From NCBI GenBank assembly GCA_014695195.1, contig JACJNW010000032.1:266030-330029 (forward strand): a stretch of DNA of 64,000 nt, written 5' to 3'. Within the stretch, counting starts at the first letter, position 1. Each line of letters opens with the position of its first letter. The notes under the pieces are model-generated. The model was not told the DNA's origin. It worked only from the letters and a program-made list of their open reading frames with translations, and made no database searches. Source of the DNA: Cyanobacteria bacterium FACHB-DQ100 (lineage in GTDB: Bacteria; Cyanobacteriota; Cyanobacteriia; Leptolyngbyales; Leptolyngbyaceae). Below are positions 43,359 through 51,393 of the stretch, in pieces. A program made the position numbers and the translations under genes.

Positions 43359-45256
43359 GCCTTATATGCCTTTTCTGTAGCGTCCTGGACTTGTTGATTG
43401 GAGGAGAACGAGTACAATTTATGCCCGACAAAACTGAGCAGCGCTACACAAGCAGAACTGGCTAAACGCGCCAGGGTAGGATGCCATTGAGCCTGATTAA
43501 TCAAAAGCTGCATCAATCCGAGATGCGCCAAAAAGCTATTGAGTGCGACAGTCGTAAAGACGGCAAACTGAATCATCCAGTTATTCCAATACACCCCAAA
43601 CACTAACTGTCGAGTCAGCAGGAAGTTTACAACTAAGCCGATCGAATAGCTGATACAGATCGACGGAAGATACCACAAGCCCGATGCAATCAAGAATGAG
43701 AACACCAGCAGATCCACAACCGTCGCTGAGCCTCCTGTAAATAAGTAGCCAGCAAACTGTTGAAAGACTTGAGCGACCCGTCTACGACTTGAAGAGCGTC
43801 GTCTTGTCCGAACTGGAGTTGTCACAGTATTGTCGCTTGCTTCTTCTTGATACTCGCTGTCTGCGTTGACCGCCCATAGGTCGTGCTTCCCAGGCAACAG
43901 CACGTTTTCTGCTGCCATAATTCCCATCAACAAACTGTGGTCTTGGTTATTGTATTTGAAGGCACCATAGCGACCGATCAACTGCAAATTCTCGAATCGG
44001 CTTAAGTACGATTGGATCTCTGCTAAAGCCTCCTTATACTGTCCGGCATAGATTGGATAGGTTTGGGGCAGCCGTACGACAAATCCATCAGATACCTTTT
44101 CACGTCGTAACAATCCAATTTTGCGTAATTCCTGTTCAGCCTGTAATACAAGCTGCTCTTCATCCTCAGTCCACATCGGTTCATCGGTGTTGCACCAGTA
44201 TTCACAACACAATGGTGTTTGGTGGGAATTCGGCAACATTTTACTCGACCAATTGGCAAAGTTAGTGACCCGTCCAACCTGCACACTGGGTTCGTTGATA
44301 TACAACCAGTTGTCAGGAAAAAGATTTTCTCCTTCAACGAGCAAATAAACTAGGACTGTGTTGCGGAACTTGAGCGATTTGGTGGCGGCAATGACCTGCT
44401 CAGGCGGAGGTGAATCCATCTGCTGCACCAATCTTGTGAGTGGGATCGAGGAGATCACACCTCCACAGGGGATGGTTTGCTCGACCTTAGTTTTACGGTC
44501 TCTCAGCGTAACATGCGTGATATCGGTTCCATCATGATGAACCTGAACGACCTCGGTGTTGAGTAGAACGGTCTGGTTGTGCTGTTCAAGATAATCCTGG
44601 ATTTTGTCGTAAAGCTGTCCCGATCCCAAGCGAGGAAATTGAAACTGATCAATTAAGCTTTTGACTTTGCCATTGTTGCCCAATAGAGCATTTCGCGCTG
44701 CTTTTGAGAGCGATAAACCTTTGATTCGCTGTGCTGCCCAATCTGCACTAATTGCAGTACAGGGAATCCCCCAAAGCTTTTCTGTATAGGCTTCAAAAAA
44801 TATCTCGAATAGTCGCCGACCAAAATTATTCGTCACCCATTCGGCGAAGTTTTTGGGCTTGTGATTGGGAAATGCTCGGACGGTCAGGTATGACATGATA
44901 ATCCGAGCACTTTCAACAATTCCCAAAGTCAACAGTGCTTCAAATGCTTTTAAGGGGTAGCTGAAATATTTACCACCATAGTAGATTCGAGTTAAGCGAT
45001 TCACTGTAACCTGATCATTGCCTAACACCTCATTCCAAAGTTTGAGCACCGGTGGAATCTTGGTGAAAAAGCGATGAGGACCGTAGTCAAGAATAAATCC
45101 TTTGTATTCAAAGCTTTTGGCTAAACCACCGACTCTAGCATCGAGTTCTACTACGACGATCGGCTGACCTTGTTTTGTCAGATGATAAGCCGCAGCTAGC
45201 CCGGCGGGACCTGCTCCAAGAATATAGATGGGCGCGGGAGTTTGAGAAGAGTTCAT
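43355..45256 (-). CDS. FAD-dependent oxidoreductase (UGM/amine-oxidase-like) fused to a GtrA membrane domain
   Basis: 633 residues. Residues 1-470: FAD/NAD(P) Rossmann start APIYILGAGPAGLAAAYHLT, DARVGGLAKSFEYKGFILDYGPHRFF, NFGRRLFEIFFEAYTEKLWG, and YPIYAGQYKEAL with GRYGAFKYNNQDHS, as in UDP-galactopyranose-mutase-like and protoporphyrinogen-oxidase-like proteins. A basic linker TRRRSSSRRR follows. Residues about 495-633 are a four-helix GtrA/DPMS domain (FAGYLFTGGSATVVDLLVF, VNFLLTRQLVFG, LLSFVGHKLYSF). GtrA proteins help move polyprenyl-phosphate sugars. The fusion links sugar or lipid oxidation to the membrane and to the two glycosyltransferases downstream. The ATG at 45256 was chosen; a TTG at 45280 is less likely. 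Confidence 0.85.
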   Translation of the reverse strand: MNSSQTPAPIYILGAGPAGLAAAYHLTKQGQPIVVVELDARVGGLAKSFEYKGFILDYGPHRFFTKIPPVLKLWNEVLGNDQVTVNRLTRIYYGGKYFSYPLKAFEALLTLGIVESARIIMSYLTVRAFPNHKPKNFAEWVTNNFGRRLFEIFFEAYTEKLWGIPCTAISADWAAQRIKGLSLSKAARNALLGNNGKVKSLIDQFQFPRLGSGQLYDKIQDYLEQHNQTVLLNTEVVQVHHDGTDITHVTLRDRKTKVEQTIPCGGVISSIPLTRLVQQMDSPPPEQVIAATKSLKFRNTVLVYLLVEGENLFPDNWLYINEPSVQVGRVTNFANWSSKMLPNSHQTPLCCEYWCNTDEPMWTEDEEQLVLQAEQELRKIGLLRREKVSDGFVVRLPQTYPIYAGQYKEALAEIQSYLSRFENLQLIGRYGAFKYNNQDHSLLMGIMAAENVLLPGKHDLWAVNADSEYQEEASDNTVTTPVRTRRRSSSRRRVAQVFQQFAGYLFTGGSATVVDLLVFSFLIASGLWYLPSICISYSIGLVVNFLLTRQLVFGVYWNNWMIQFAVFTTVALNSFLAHLGLMQLLINQAQWHPTLARLASSACVALLSFVGHKLYSFSSNQQVQDATEKAYKA

Positions 45257-45744
45257 CGGAGATTCCTGAGAAGATGGCAATCACGTTTACACGGTCTTAA
45301 GCCGATTTTGACTGCTGTACGATAACGTCATCTTCTCCGTACAGATCTCGTATAAATACTGAATTCCTACATCTTCTTTCCCAGAGTTTTCGCTGACATA
45401 TCGCTGATTTTTCGGTAGCAGCTACACAACCCTCAGGGAAAGTGCAGATTTAGCTGGATGATTAATTTATGTGATAATAACTACTTTCGGCAAGCAAAAT
45501 TATCGGCTGAATCAAAAGGTTCTCGACATGGCGGACAATTCGCTCTACCGTCGTCTTATCTATATCCCAGCTTTGTTCGATGTGAAACTGGGTGCGATAT
45601 TTCTGCTAGTATTTCATCGCCCTAGCTTCGATAAGACGTAGCCACCAGCCGGGGAAGATTGGCTCTTCGTACTAGAAAATTAACAATAGGCAACTTGTCG
45701 ATAGATTCTTCTAAGCTAGGATCTAGCGATCGGAGAGAGCCAGG
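45257..45744. other. Divergent intergenic region before crtO
   Basis: 488 bp between the divergent FAD-GtrA and crtO genes. It should hold both promoters. No gene, repeat or structured RNA was recognised. A GGAGAG lies 8 bp before the crtO ATG. Confidence 0.4.
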
Positions 45745-47421
45745 ATGTCTAATTACGATGTGATCATCATTGGTGCAGGTCATAATGGTTTGGTCTGTGC
45801 TGCTTATTTGCTCAAAGCGGGCTACACAGTTCTGTTATTGGAAAAGCGTCCGGTTCCGGGAGGAGCGGCAACGACTGAAGCACTCATTCCAGAGTTGCCA
45901 GAGTTTAGGTTTAATCGATGCGCGATCGATCATGAGTTCATTCATTTAGGCCCGGTGGTTGAGGAACTAGAACTCACGAAGTATGGATTAGAGTATCTTT
46001 ACTGCGATCCAGTTGTCTTTTGTCCGCATCCTGATGGAACTTATTTTCTGGCGCATCAATCCGTTGAGAAAACTTGTGCAGGAATTGCTCAATATAGTGA
46101 GCGAGACGCTAGGAAGTACGCCGAGTTTGTGGATCTATGGCAGCGCACGATCAATGCCATGATTCCGATTTTTAATGCGCCGCCAAAGTCAATTATTGAT
46201 ATTGCCCGGAACTATGACGTTAAGAAGGTCAAAGATTTTCTATCCGTTGTGGGTTCGACAAACAAAGCTTTAGATTTTGTCAGAACGATGCTGTCGAGTG
46301 CAGAAGATATTCTGCATGAATATTTTGATACCGAGACTGTAAAAGCTCCTCTGGCTCGGCTTGCCGCAGAAATGGGGGTTCCACCCTCGCAGAAGAATCT
46401 AGCGATCGGAGCGATGATGATGGCAATGCGACATCATCCCGGAATGGCACGTCCGAAAGGCGGAACAGGCGCACTTACCGCAGCATTGGTGCGATTGGTA
46501 AAAAGCTTGGGTGGAGAGATCTTGACGGAACAAATGGTCAAGCAGATTTTGATTGATGACGGTCGCGCAGTTGGAGTCCGAGTGGCGACAGGTCAGGAAT
46601 ATCGCGCAAAACATGGTGTGATCTCTAACATTGATGCCAGAAGAGTGTTCTTACAGTTGATTGATCCAAGCGAGGTCGATGCTGCTGATGAACATTTGCG
46701 AGAACGGCTTGATCGTAGAATTGTGAACAACAATGAAACGATATTGAAAATTGATTTAGCAATGACAGAACCGTTAAAGTTTATTCATCACGATCACAAA
46801 GATGAATACCTGATCGGATCAGTGCTGATTGCAGATTCAGTCAAGCACGTTGAGATTGCTCATACTGATCCGGCGATCGGTCGAATTCCCGATGCTGATC
46901 CATCGATGTACATTGTTCAACCAACAATGCTCGACCCCACAATGGCTCCCAAAGGACATCACACGGTTTGGATTGAGTTCTTTGCACCGTATCAAGTCGA
47001 AAATGCGGAAGGAACTGGATTGAATGGCACAGGTTGGACAGATGAACTCAAGAACAAAGTTGCCGATCGTGTGGTTGATAAACTAGCGGATTATGCGCCG
47101 AATGTGAAAACGGCAACGATCGGACGCGCTGTTGAAAGTCCGGCTGAACTTGGTGAACGGCTCGGATCATATAAAGGCAACTACTATCATATTGATATGA
47201 CGCTAGAACAAATGGTGTTCTTTCGACCGCTGCCGGAGATTGCTAACTATAAAACGCCGATCGAGAATCTTTATCTCACAGGTGCAGGAACACATCCAGG
47301 CGGCTCGATTTCGGGGATGCCCGGAAGAAATTGCGCTCGCGTGTTTCTTCAGTCTAAGCAGTCTTTCTTGCAACCGTTTCGTGATGCTGGAAGCTTTGTG
47401 AAATCTGCGTTCAATCGATAA
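45745..47421 (+). CDS. crtO: CrtO-type beta-carotene ketolase (phytoene-desaturase-like)
   Basis: 558 residues. N-terminal FAD motif DVIIIGAGHNGLVCAAYLLKAG, then EKRPVPGGAATTEAL, MARPKGGTGALTAALVRL and, at the C-terminus, LYLTGAGTHPGGSISGMPGRNCARV, the signature of the CrtI/CrtO carotenoid oxidoreductases. Length and pattern match the cyanobacterial CrtO ketolase, which makes echinenone or canthaxanthin from beta-carotene, better than CrtI or the plant-type CrtP and CrtQ. CrtO-like paralogues of unknown function exist, so the exact substrate is inferred. Convergent with nrdJ, separated by a shared terminator. Confidence 0.82.
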   Translation: MSNYDVIIIGAGHNGLVCAAYLLKAGYTVLLLEKRPVPGGAATTEALIPELPEFRFNRCAIDHEFIHLGPVVEELELTKYGLEYLYCDPVVFCPHPDGTYFLAHQSVEKTCAGIAQYSERDARKYAEFVDLWQRTINAMIPIFNAPPKSIIDIARNYDVKKVKDFLSVVGSTNKALDFVRTMLSSAEDILHEYFDTETVKAPLARLAAEMGVPPSQKNLAIGAMMMAMRHHPGMARPKGGTGALTAALVRLVKSLGGEILTEQMVKQILIDDGRAVGVRVATGQEYRAKHGVISNIDARRVFLQLIDPSEVDAADEHLRERLDRRIVNNNETILKIDLAMTEPLKFIHHDHKDEYLIGSVLIADSVKHVEIAHTDPAIGRIPDADPSMYIVQPTMLDPTMAPKGHHTVWIEFFAPYQVENAEGTGLNGTGWTDELKNKVADRVVDKLADYAPNVKTATIGRAVESPAELGERLGSYKGNYYHIDMTLEQMVFFRPLPEIANYKTPIENLYLTGAGTHPGGSISGMPGRNCARVFLQSKQSFLQPFRDAGSFVKSAFNR

Positions 47422-47426
47422 GAAAT

Positions 47427-47456
47427 AAAGGATTCCGAGTCAGATCGGAATCCTTT
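47427..47456. terminator. Bidirectional terminator between crtO and nrdJ
   Basis: Perfect stem AAAGGATTCCGA (47427-47438) and TCGGAATCCTTT (47445-47456) with a 6-nt loop. The A-rich and T-rich stem ends serve as tails in both directions, fitting two convergent genes. Confidence 0.85.
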
Positions 47457-47464
47457 GCTATCAA

Positions 47465-48535
47465 TTAAGCATTCTCTTTCTTGGTGTCAGAGAACAAGCA
47501 TTTGTCCGAATCACAGCCTGCTGGGCCTGCCTCGATCAAATCTCCGCCATCATGCCGCACTAACGCTGCATAAAAGTCATCGATCGATCGACGCTCTACC
47601 ACTTCCGCTTGTAAACGATCAAAGGTCGCCTTATCAATCTTCTCAAACGGCAGTCTGGGGAACGGTGCATCAAATCGCGCTAACAATGCCGCACTGATAT
47701 AGCCTTCATTGTTCTCGATCGCTTGATGAATCCGAGTTGCAAGACCTTCAATCTCATCTTCACGAAGTTCGATCGTCGCACTGGTATTGTGAGCCGTGTA
47801 GTATTTCTGGACTTGGAGATAGAAATCCATCTGTGCCAAAGCCGAGAATTTCTCAATCTCAATCTGATCAGCTCCTGGAAGATTTGCCCAGGGCACTTCA
47901 ACCGGAATCTCAACCAGCCATTCTGTACAGCGCGGATCAAACGGATCATTTAACAGATTGCCGTTTTCATCTTTATCCGACTGCGACGGAACAATGCTGT
48001 ACCCATAGTCCAAACAAGCTAGAGCAACCGGGTCATTCTTGCGGAACGTAATCCGACGAATGAAGCGTTGAGCCTTCGGAGGATGCCAGCCAGAACTTGC
48101 ACCCGTTAACAGAGACTTCGTTCCCGCAGGTTGAACAGTCGTACAGCGATTCGGACGACGGATACCGTGTCGATCGCAATATTCACCCACAACCCGATGA
48201 ACGATTTCTTTCCAGCGCGATAGATACTCTTGCTCTCGCGCTTTGAACTGCAATCCGGTGACAGTATCGGGTCTACCTGCCTCCCACCAGCGCAACCATT
48301 CCACACCAAACGCATGAACAAAGAAATCAAACAGTCCGGTGAACGAGACACCGACGATCGGATCAAGCTCACGCGAATATTGATAGCGCGGTTCATTAAA
48401 CCGATGATTCAACAATGCTGCAACCGAGAGCGCACCTGCCGTAAACGCCTGCTCTTGAGCTTCGTAATCCAACGGATCAATTTGATTTAAGTGGACTTCA
48501 GACAAATTGCAGTGAAAGTCTGCACCTAGAATTTC
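47465..48535 (-). CDS. nrdJ: Class II ribonucleotide reductase, C-terminal half (nrdJb), exon 2
   Basis: 356 codons plus stop, the second exon of a spliced gene. It begins in frame with EILGADFHCNLSEVHLNQID: the E completes the NPCGE motif whose first four residues are in exon 1, and the cysteine of FHCN is the second member of the substrate-reducing thiol pair in adenosylcobalamin-dependent reductases. It continues with PAGTKSLLTGASSG and ends AGCDSDKCLF, the C-terminal redox CxxxxC. The protein reduces ribonucleotides to deoxyribonucleotides in the cytoplasm. Joined to exon 1 (49702-49779) the product has 382 residues. Without splicing, no complete active site is made. Confidence 0.92.
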   Translation of the reverse strand, partial: EILGADFHCNLSEVHLNQIDPLDYEAQEQAFTAGALSVAALLNHRFNEPRYQYSRELDPIVGVSFTGLFDFFVHAFGVEWLRWWEAGRPDTVTGLQFKAREQEYLSRWKEIVHRVVGEYCDRHGIRRPNRCTTVQPAGTKSLLTGASSGWHPPKAQRFIRRITFRKNDPVALACLDYGYSIVPSQSDKDENGNLLNDPFDPRCTEWLVEIPVEVPWANLPGADQIEIEKFSALAQMDFYLQVQKYYTAHNTSATIELREDEIEGLATRIHQAIENNEGYISAALLARFDAPFPRLPFEKIDKATFDRLQAEVVERRSIDDFYAALVRHDGGDLIEAGPAGCDSDKCLFSDTKKENA

Positions 48536-49701
48536 CAGTGTTGTTATCCCAAAGGCTTTTTATCCTCTGGTTCTACTGCTTCTTGATTCGCAGTAGCTCC
48601 GCGTACATTTTCTACAGAGGCTCTGAGAAAAAACAGCAACTCCTTTCTGCTACAAGGCTTTCCTGTGACAGCATGGCAGATCGTTCTAATGTCGATGATG
48701 CCATGCTTTTGTGCGATCGAGTCATACAGAGGTTGGAACAACGGTTTTAATCGATTCAACCGGACTGCAAATAGCTCATCTCGGTGCTGTAGAGCAAAAT
48801 CAAGTGCTGCTTGTCGAATTTCTAGTTCAGTTGTTGCCGTTTTGCCGTGTTGAGCATTTACAGAGCAAGTGTAAGAACAATACTTCTTATCTTCTCGCTT
48901 CGCCATGAAAGGCATCGTCTTGAAACTTACACCGCAAAACTGGCAAATTAATGAAACCTTTTCGACCGTCGAACCGATTTTTACTCCTCGGCGCGACTCG
49001 TGGTAGCACCGCCTCTTTTCACTGTTGATGAACTTCTCTCTAAACACAGGATCTTGAAATCTAGCTTTCGCTTTCGCAGCAATTTTCGCTTTTGTACTTT
49101 CAGATTGAGTAACACCATACCTTGGGTTTCTCTCTCCAAAACTGTGCATTCCACGAACTTTTGCTTGAGATTTCCACTCCTGTTTCAGATGCTCGAACAC
49201 AAAGGGGATTGGCTTAATTAACTGCCTGAGATCTCTCTCTTGAAGAATCAAAACTTTTACGTTGTAATCAGACTCAAATTGATGGATTTTCGGCAAGTCT
49301 TGATCAAAGTTGAATGTTCCTTTAATCTCAACAAATTCCCCAGATTCTAGAAAAAAGTCTGGTTTGTACCTGACTCCATTTGACAGAGTATAGGTTTTGC
49401 TTTCGTAAGTCCACGCAATTCCCTTGTAGTCTAAATACTTTGCGTAAATGTATTCAAGACTTGACCTTAAACAGTAGCCTTTATATAAGCTGGAGTAGCC
49501 GTAAAAGGTGCTTGCCATCTGTAGCCCCGCACTCTTGGGAGATTATAGTCTGGTGTTCTAAAATCTTACAACCAAAGAAAACCAGGTTCACATCCTACGC
49601 TGTACGGTGGTAAAGGGTCTTTAATTCCTTTACTTACCTCGGTGTTAGCGTCGCAGCTTCCACCGATTTTGCGGGGTTTTTTACGTGAGGCAAAATTACT
49701 T
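48536..49701 (-). other. Group I intron inserted in the NPCGE motif of nrdJ
   Basis: 1166 nt separate codons for NPCG and E of an otherwise continuous reductase frame. The borders fit group I rules: the upstream exon ends in T and the intron ends in G. P1 is visible: exon CGTGTGGT (minus strand of 49702-49709) pairs with CGTGAGGC read on the plus strand at 49684-49691, i.e. guide GCCTCACG, with a terminal U-G wobble at the splice site, one internal U-U mismatch and a 10-nt loop. Further hairpins follow (CGGTG/CACCG, GTAAAGG/CCTTTAC). The retained sequence hits an in-frame TAA two codons into the intron, excluding an intein. It encodes a homing endonuclease. Confidence 0.88.
48544..49518 (-). 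CDS. Intron-encoded homing endonuclease, PD-(D/E)XK with NUMOD3 and zinc finger
   Basis: 324 residues. Residues 1-75 resemble the PD-(D/E)XK homing nucleases of the I-Ssp6803I kind: RSSLEYIYAKYLDY supplies the acidic helix, then RYKPDFFLESGEFVEIKG gives the PD...ExK core. Residues about 125-165 match a NUMOD3 DNA-binding module (GERNPRYGVTQSESTKAKIAAKA). Residues about 185-225 hold two CxxC/CxxxC pairs (CQFCG, YCSYTC), a probable zinc finger. The tail is helical. The frame ends only 8 nt before the 3' splice site, so its last codons overlap the intron's own folded RNA. It should cut intronless nrdJ alleles to spread the intron. Confidence 0.85.
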   Translation of the reverse strand: MASTFYGYSSLYKGYCLRSSLEYIYAKYLDYKGIAWTYESKTYTLSNGVRYKPDFFLESGEFVEIKGTFNFDQDLPKIHQFESDYNVKVLILQERDLRQLIKPIPFVFEHLKQEWKSQAKVRGMHSFGERNPRYGVTQSESTKAKIAAKAKARFQDPVFREKFINSEKRRCYHESRRGVKIGSTVEKVSLICQFCGVSFKTMPFMAKREDKKYCSYTCSVNAQHGKTATTELEIRQAALDFALQHRDELFAVRLNRLKPLFQPLYDSIAQKHGIIDIRTICHAVTGKPCSRKELLFFLRASVENVRGATANQEAVEPEDKKPLG

Positions 49702-49779
49702 ACCACACGGGTTTAAGCCATAGCGTGAGAGCCGATGCTCTAACTCTTGTTCGATCGCATCCATATCCAGTACAGTCAT
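49702..49779 (-). CDS. nrdJ: Class II ribonucleotide reductase, C-terminal half (nrdJb), exon 1
   Basis: 26 codons, MTVLDMDAIEQELEHRLSRY followed by GLNPCG, joined by splicing to exon 2. ELEHRLxRYGLNPCGE is the conserved segment with the thiyl-radical cysteine. The ATG at 49779 has a strong GGAGG (49786-49790 on the complementary strand) 6 nt upstream, so translation can start here independently. The stop of nrdJa is 22 nt upstream and in a different frame. Confidence 0.85.
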
Positions 49780-49801
49780 GAGTTTCCTCCGGTGGTTAGG
49801 T

Positions 49802-51031
49802 TCAAAGTTGTGATTGCTTTTGCTGAATTAACAGCGATCGCAAGTAGTCTTTTGCTTGTTCTCTCGATTCCAAGTAGAGCGAAACAAATTTCTCTTTTTT
49901 TTCTGGAGTGTCGAGCAAGTCTGCATTCGATCGAGCAATTGCCTCCGGTGCATATTGAATTGCGCCTTCACCCGAATAGAACTGTTTACGAACCGCATCG
50001 ATCGATTCTTGCAGCGTCGGTTTGTGGTGATAAACGCGAGTATGATTCGCCATCCGCAACACATCACGATCGGGATCAATCCGCCAGTTGCCTTGATCGT
50101 CTTGTTGCCACAAGTTATCTTTTGCAACCGCAAACTCAGCATCGTCACTGCTGCCCTGACGCATCCCCGCACTGCGACGAATGTTACCTGCCACCACGCA
50201 AGCCGCAGCTTCATCAATCAACAAGCAGCACTCAATCGGAGAGAGTTTACGCCCGATCGCGCGATTCAACACTTTGGCGCAGCGCTCATACAAAGCAGGC
50301 AATCGAATCGGATTCGCCACTCCGCCAAAGCCCTTCAACCGCTCACCCGCAGGACGGACGGAACCCAAGTCGATCGAAACTTCCACATCCGCGGTAAAAC
50401 GATCGTCGCTCGATAGTTCCAATAAAGTCTGATACGACTTCACCCAACCTTGACGACTATCTCCAACCGCGATCGTCACCGAATTACCCTCGATTTCAAC
50501 CCCGGTCTGATCGGCTCTAAGGAAATCCGGCACTTCGCCAATTTCTCGCGTGATCGTCACATGCAACCGATTGCGAATTTCGGGTAAGCGATCGGTATAT
50601 TTGTGCTCCAGCACCGCACCCGTACCGCTTCCCATCATGGCGAGATCCATCATCAGACCAAACGCTCGCCAGTCGGTTAAATTCGTGCTGGTGCAGTTAT
50701 AAGAGCCAGAAAAATTCTCTGAACGATTAATCCAAGCCGTGCCACCGACCCAGAGCCAACGACCCGACGGCAAACAGCGCATCGATCGCTGCATTAATTC
50801 AATCAATGCCTGCTCTTTTTCTGTAAACCGTCCAAGGTCAGCGAGTCCTTGCATGGTACGCTGGCTCACTTGCGCCCACGACTCGCGCCGAGTTTCGCTC
50901 AGCTTGCGGCTGTAGGTTCTGTAAAACACCGGATTCGCAGCAGGAGCCGAAGCCGGAAATTGACTGCTATTGTCGTCATCTGGCACACTAGAGCCAGAGA
51001 ACTCTTTTGGACGGGTGATATCCTGAACCAT
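49802..51031 (-). CDS. nrdJ: Class II ribonucleotide reductase, N-terminal half (nrdJa)
   Basis: 409 residues covering the first half of adenosylcobalamin-dependent NrdJ. Visible features are FYRTYSRKLSETRRESW, LPSGRWLWVGGT, GSYNCTSTNL (first cysteine of the substrate thiol pair), AMMGSGTGAVLE and NIRRSAGMRQG. It ends in QQKQSQL and a TGA just before the place where family members continue to ELEHRLxRYGLNPCGE. The rest is supplied by nrdJb, which starts 22 nt later in the +1 frame. A natural split of NrdJ into NrdJa and NrdJb is known from Pseudomonas. The stop context CTT TGA is also that of the prfB +1 frameshift site, so fusion by frameshifting is an alternative. Confidence 0.88.
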   Translation of the reverse strand: MVQDITRPKEFSGSSVPDDDNSSQFPASAPAANPVFYRTYSRKLSETRRESWAQVSQRTMQGLADLGRFTEKEQALIELMQRSMRCLPSGRWLWVGGTAWINRSENFSGSYNCTSTNLTDWRAFGLMMDLAMMGSGTGAVLEHKYTDRLPEIRNRLHVTITREIGEVPDFLRADQTGVEIEGNSVTIAVGDSRQGWVKSYQTLLELSSDDRFTADVEVSIDLGSVRPAGERLKGFGGVANPIRLPALYERCAKVLNRAIGRKLSPIECCLLIDEAAACVVAGNIRRSAGMRQGSSDDAEFAVAKDNLWQQDDQGNWRIDPDRDVLRMANHTRVYHHKPTLQESIDAVRKQFYSGEGAIQYAPEAIARSNADLLDTPEKKEKFVSLYLESREQAKDYLRSLLIQQKQSQL

Positions 51032-51393
51032 GTGGGACTCCTTTCGTGGACTTGGCGCTAAATGAAATTTGATTTAAGAGCGCTACGAGTAGTGTTTACA
51101 TAATAGCCACTACTCTACATCTGGTACGAAAAATGATCAAGTGATTTCCAGTTAGCCCGAACGTACTAAATCGTTGCTAAAGTATAGCGGTAAATTTGCA
51201 CTACTCGTTTCACAATGGCAGGGAATTTACAATTCTCACTCCCCCAAAAGTTTGTTTATACGAGCAGCAGATCGCGTTTCTATTTCCAGAACCAACCCCC
51301 AATTCCGCTCACCCTGTCCTAAAATGCTGAATAACTTCGAGCGACGCACGCCTTCAGCGCAGCGAAGCTGACCGCCCAACCTCAGCTTTAACT
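51032..51393. other. Divergent intergenic region, nrdJ/TonB-like, with an inverted repeat
   Basis: 362 bp. GAGTAGTG (51087-51094) and CACTACTC (51108-51115) form an 8-bp inverted repeat with 13-bp spacing, about 55 bp before the nrdJa start: a possible operator (NrdR-like control is a guess). CACTACTC recurs at about 51201. No B12 riboswitch motif was recognised. Confidence 0.4.

Noticed and set aside
47465..49779. Intein interpretation of the nrdJ interruption
   Set aside because: The frame hits TAA two codons after the exon, so no in-frame protein insert is possible; exon borders and P1 pairing fit a group I intron.
51032..51393. Cobalamin riboswitch before the B12-dependent reductase
   Set aside because: No B12-box-like sequence or multi-stem region was recognised; only a short inverted repeat.
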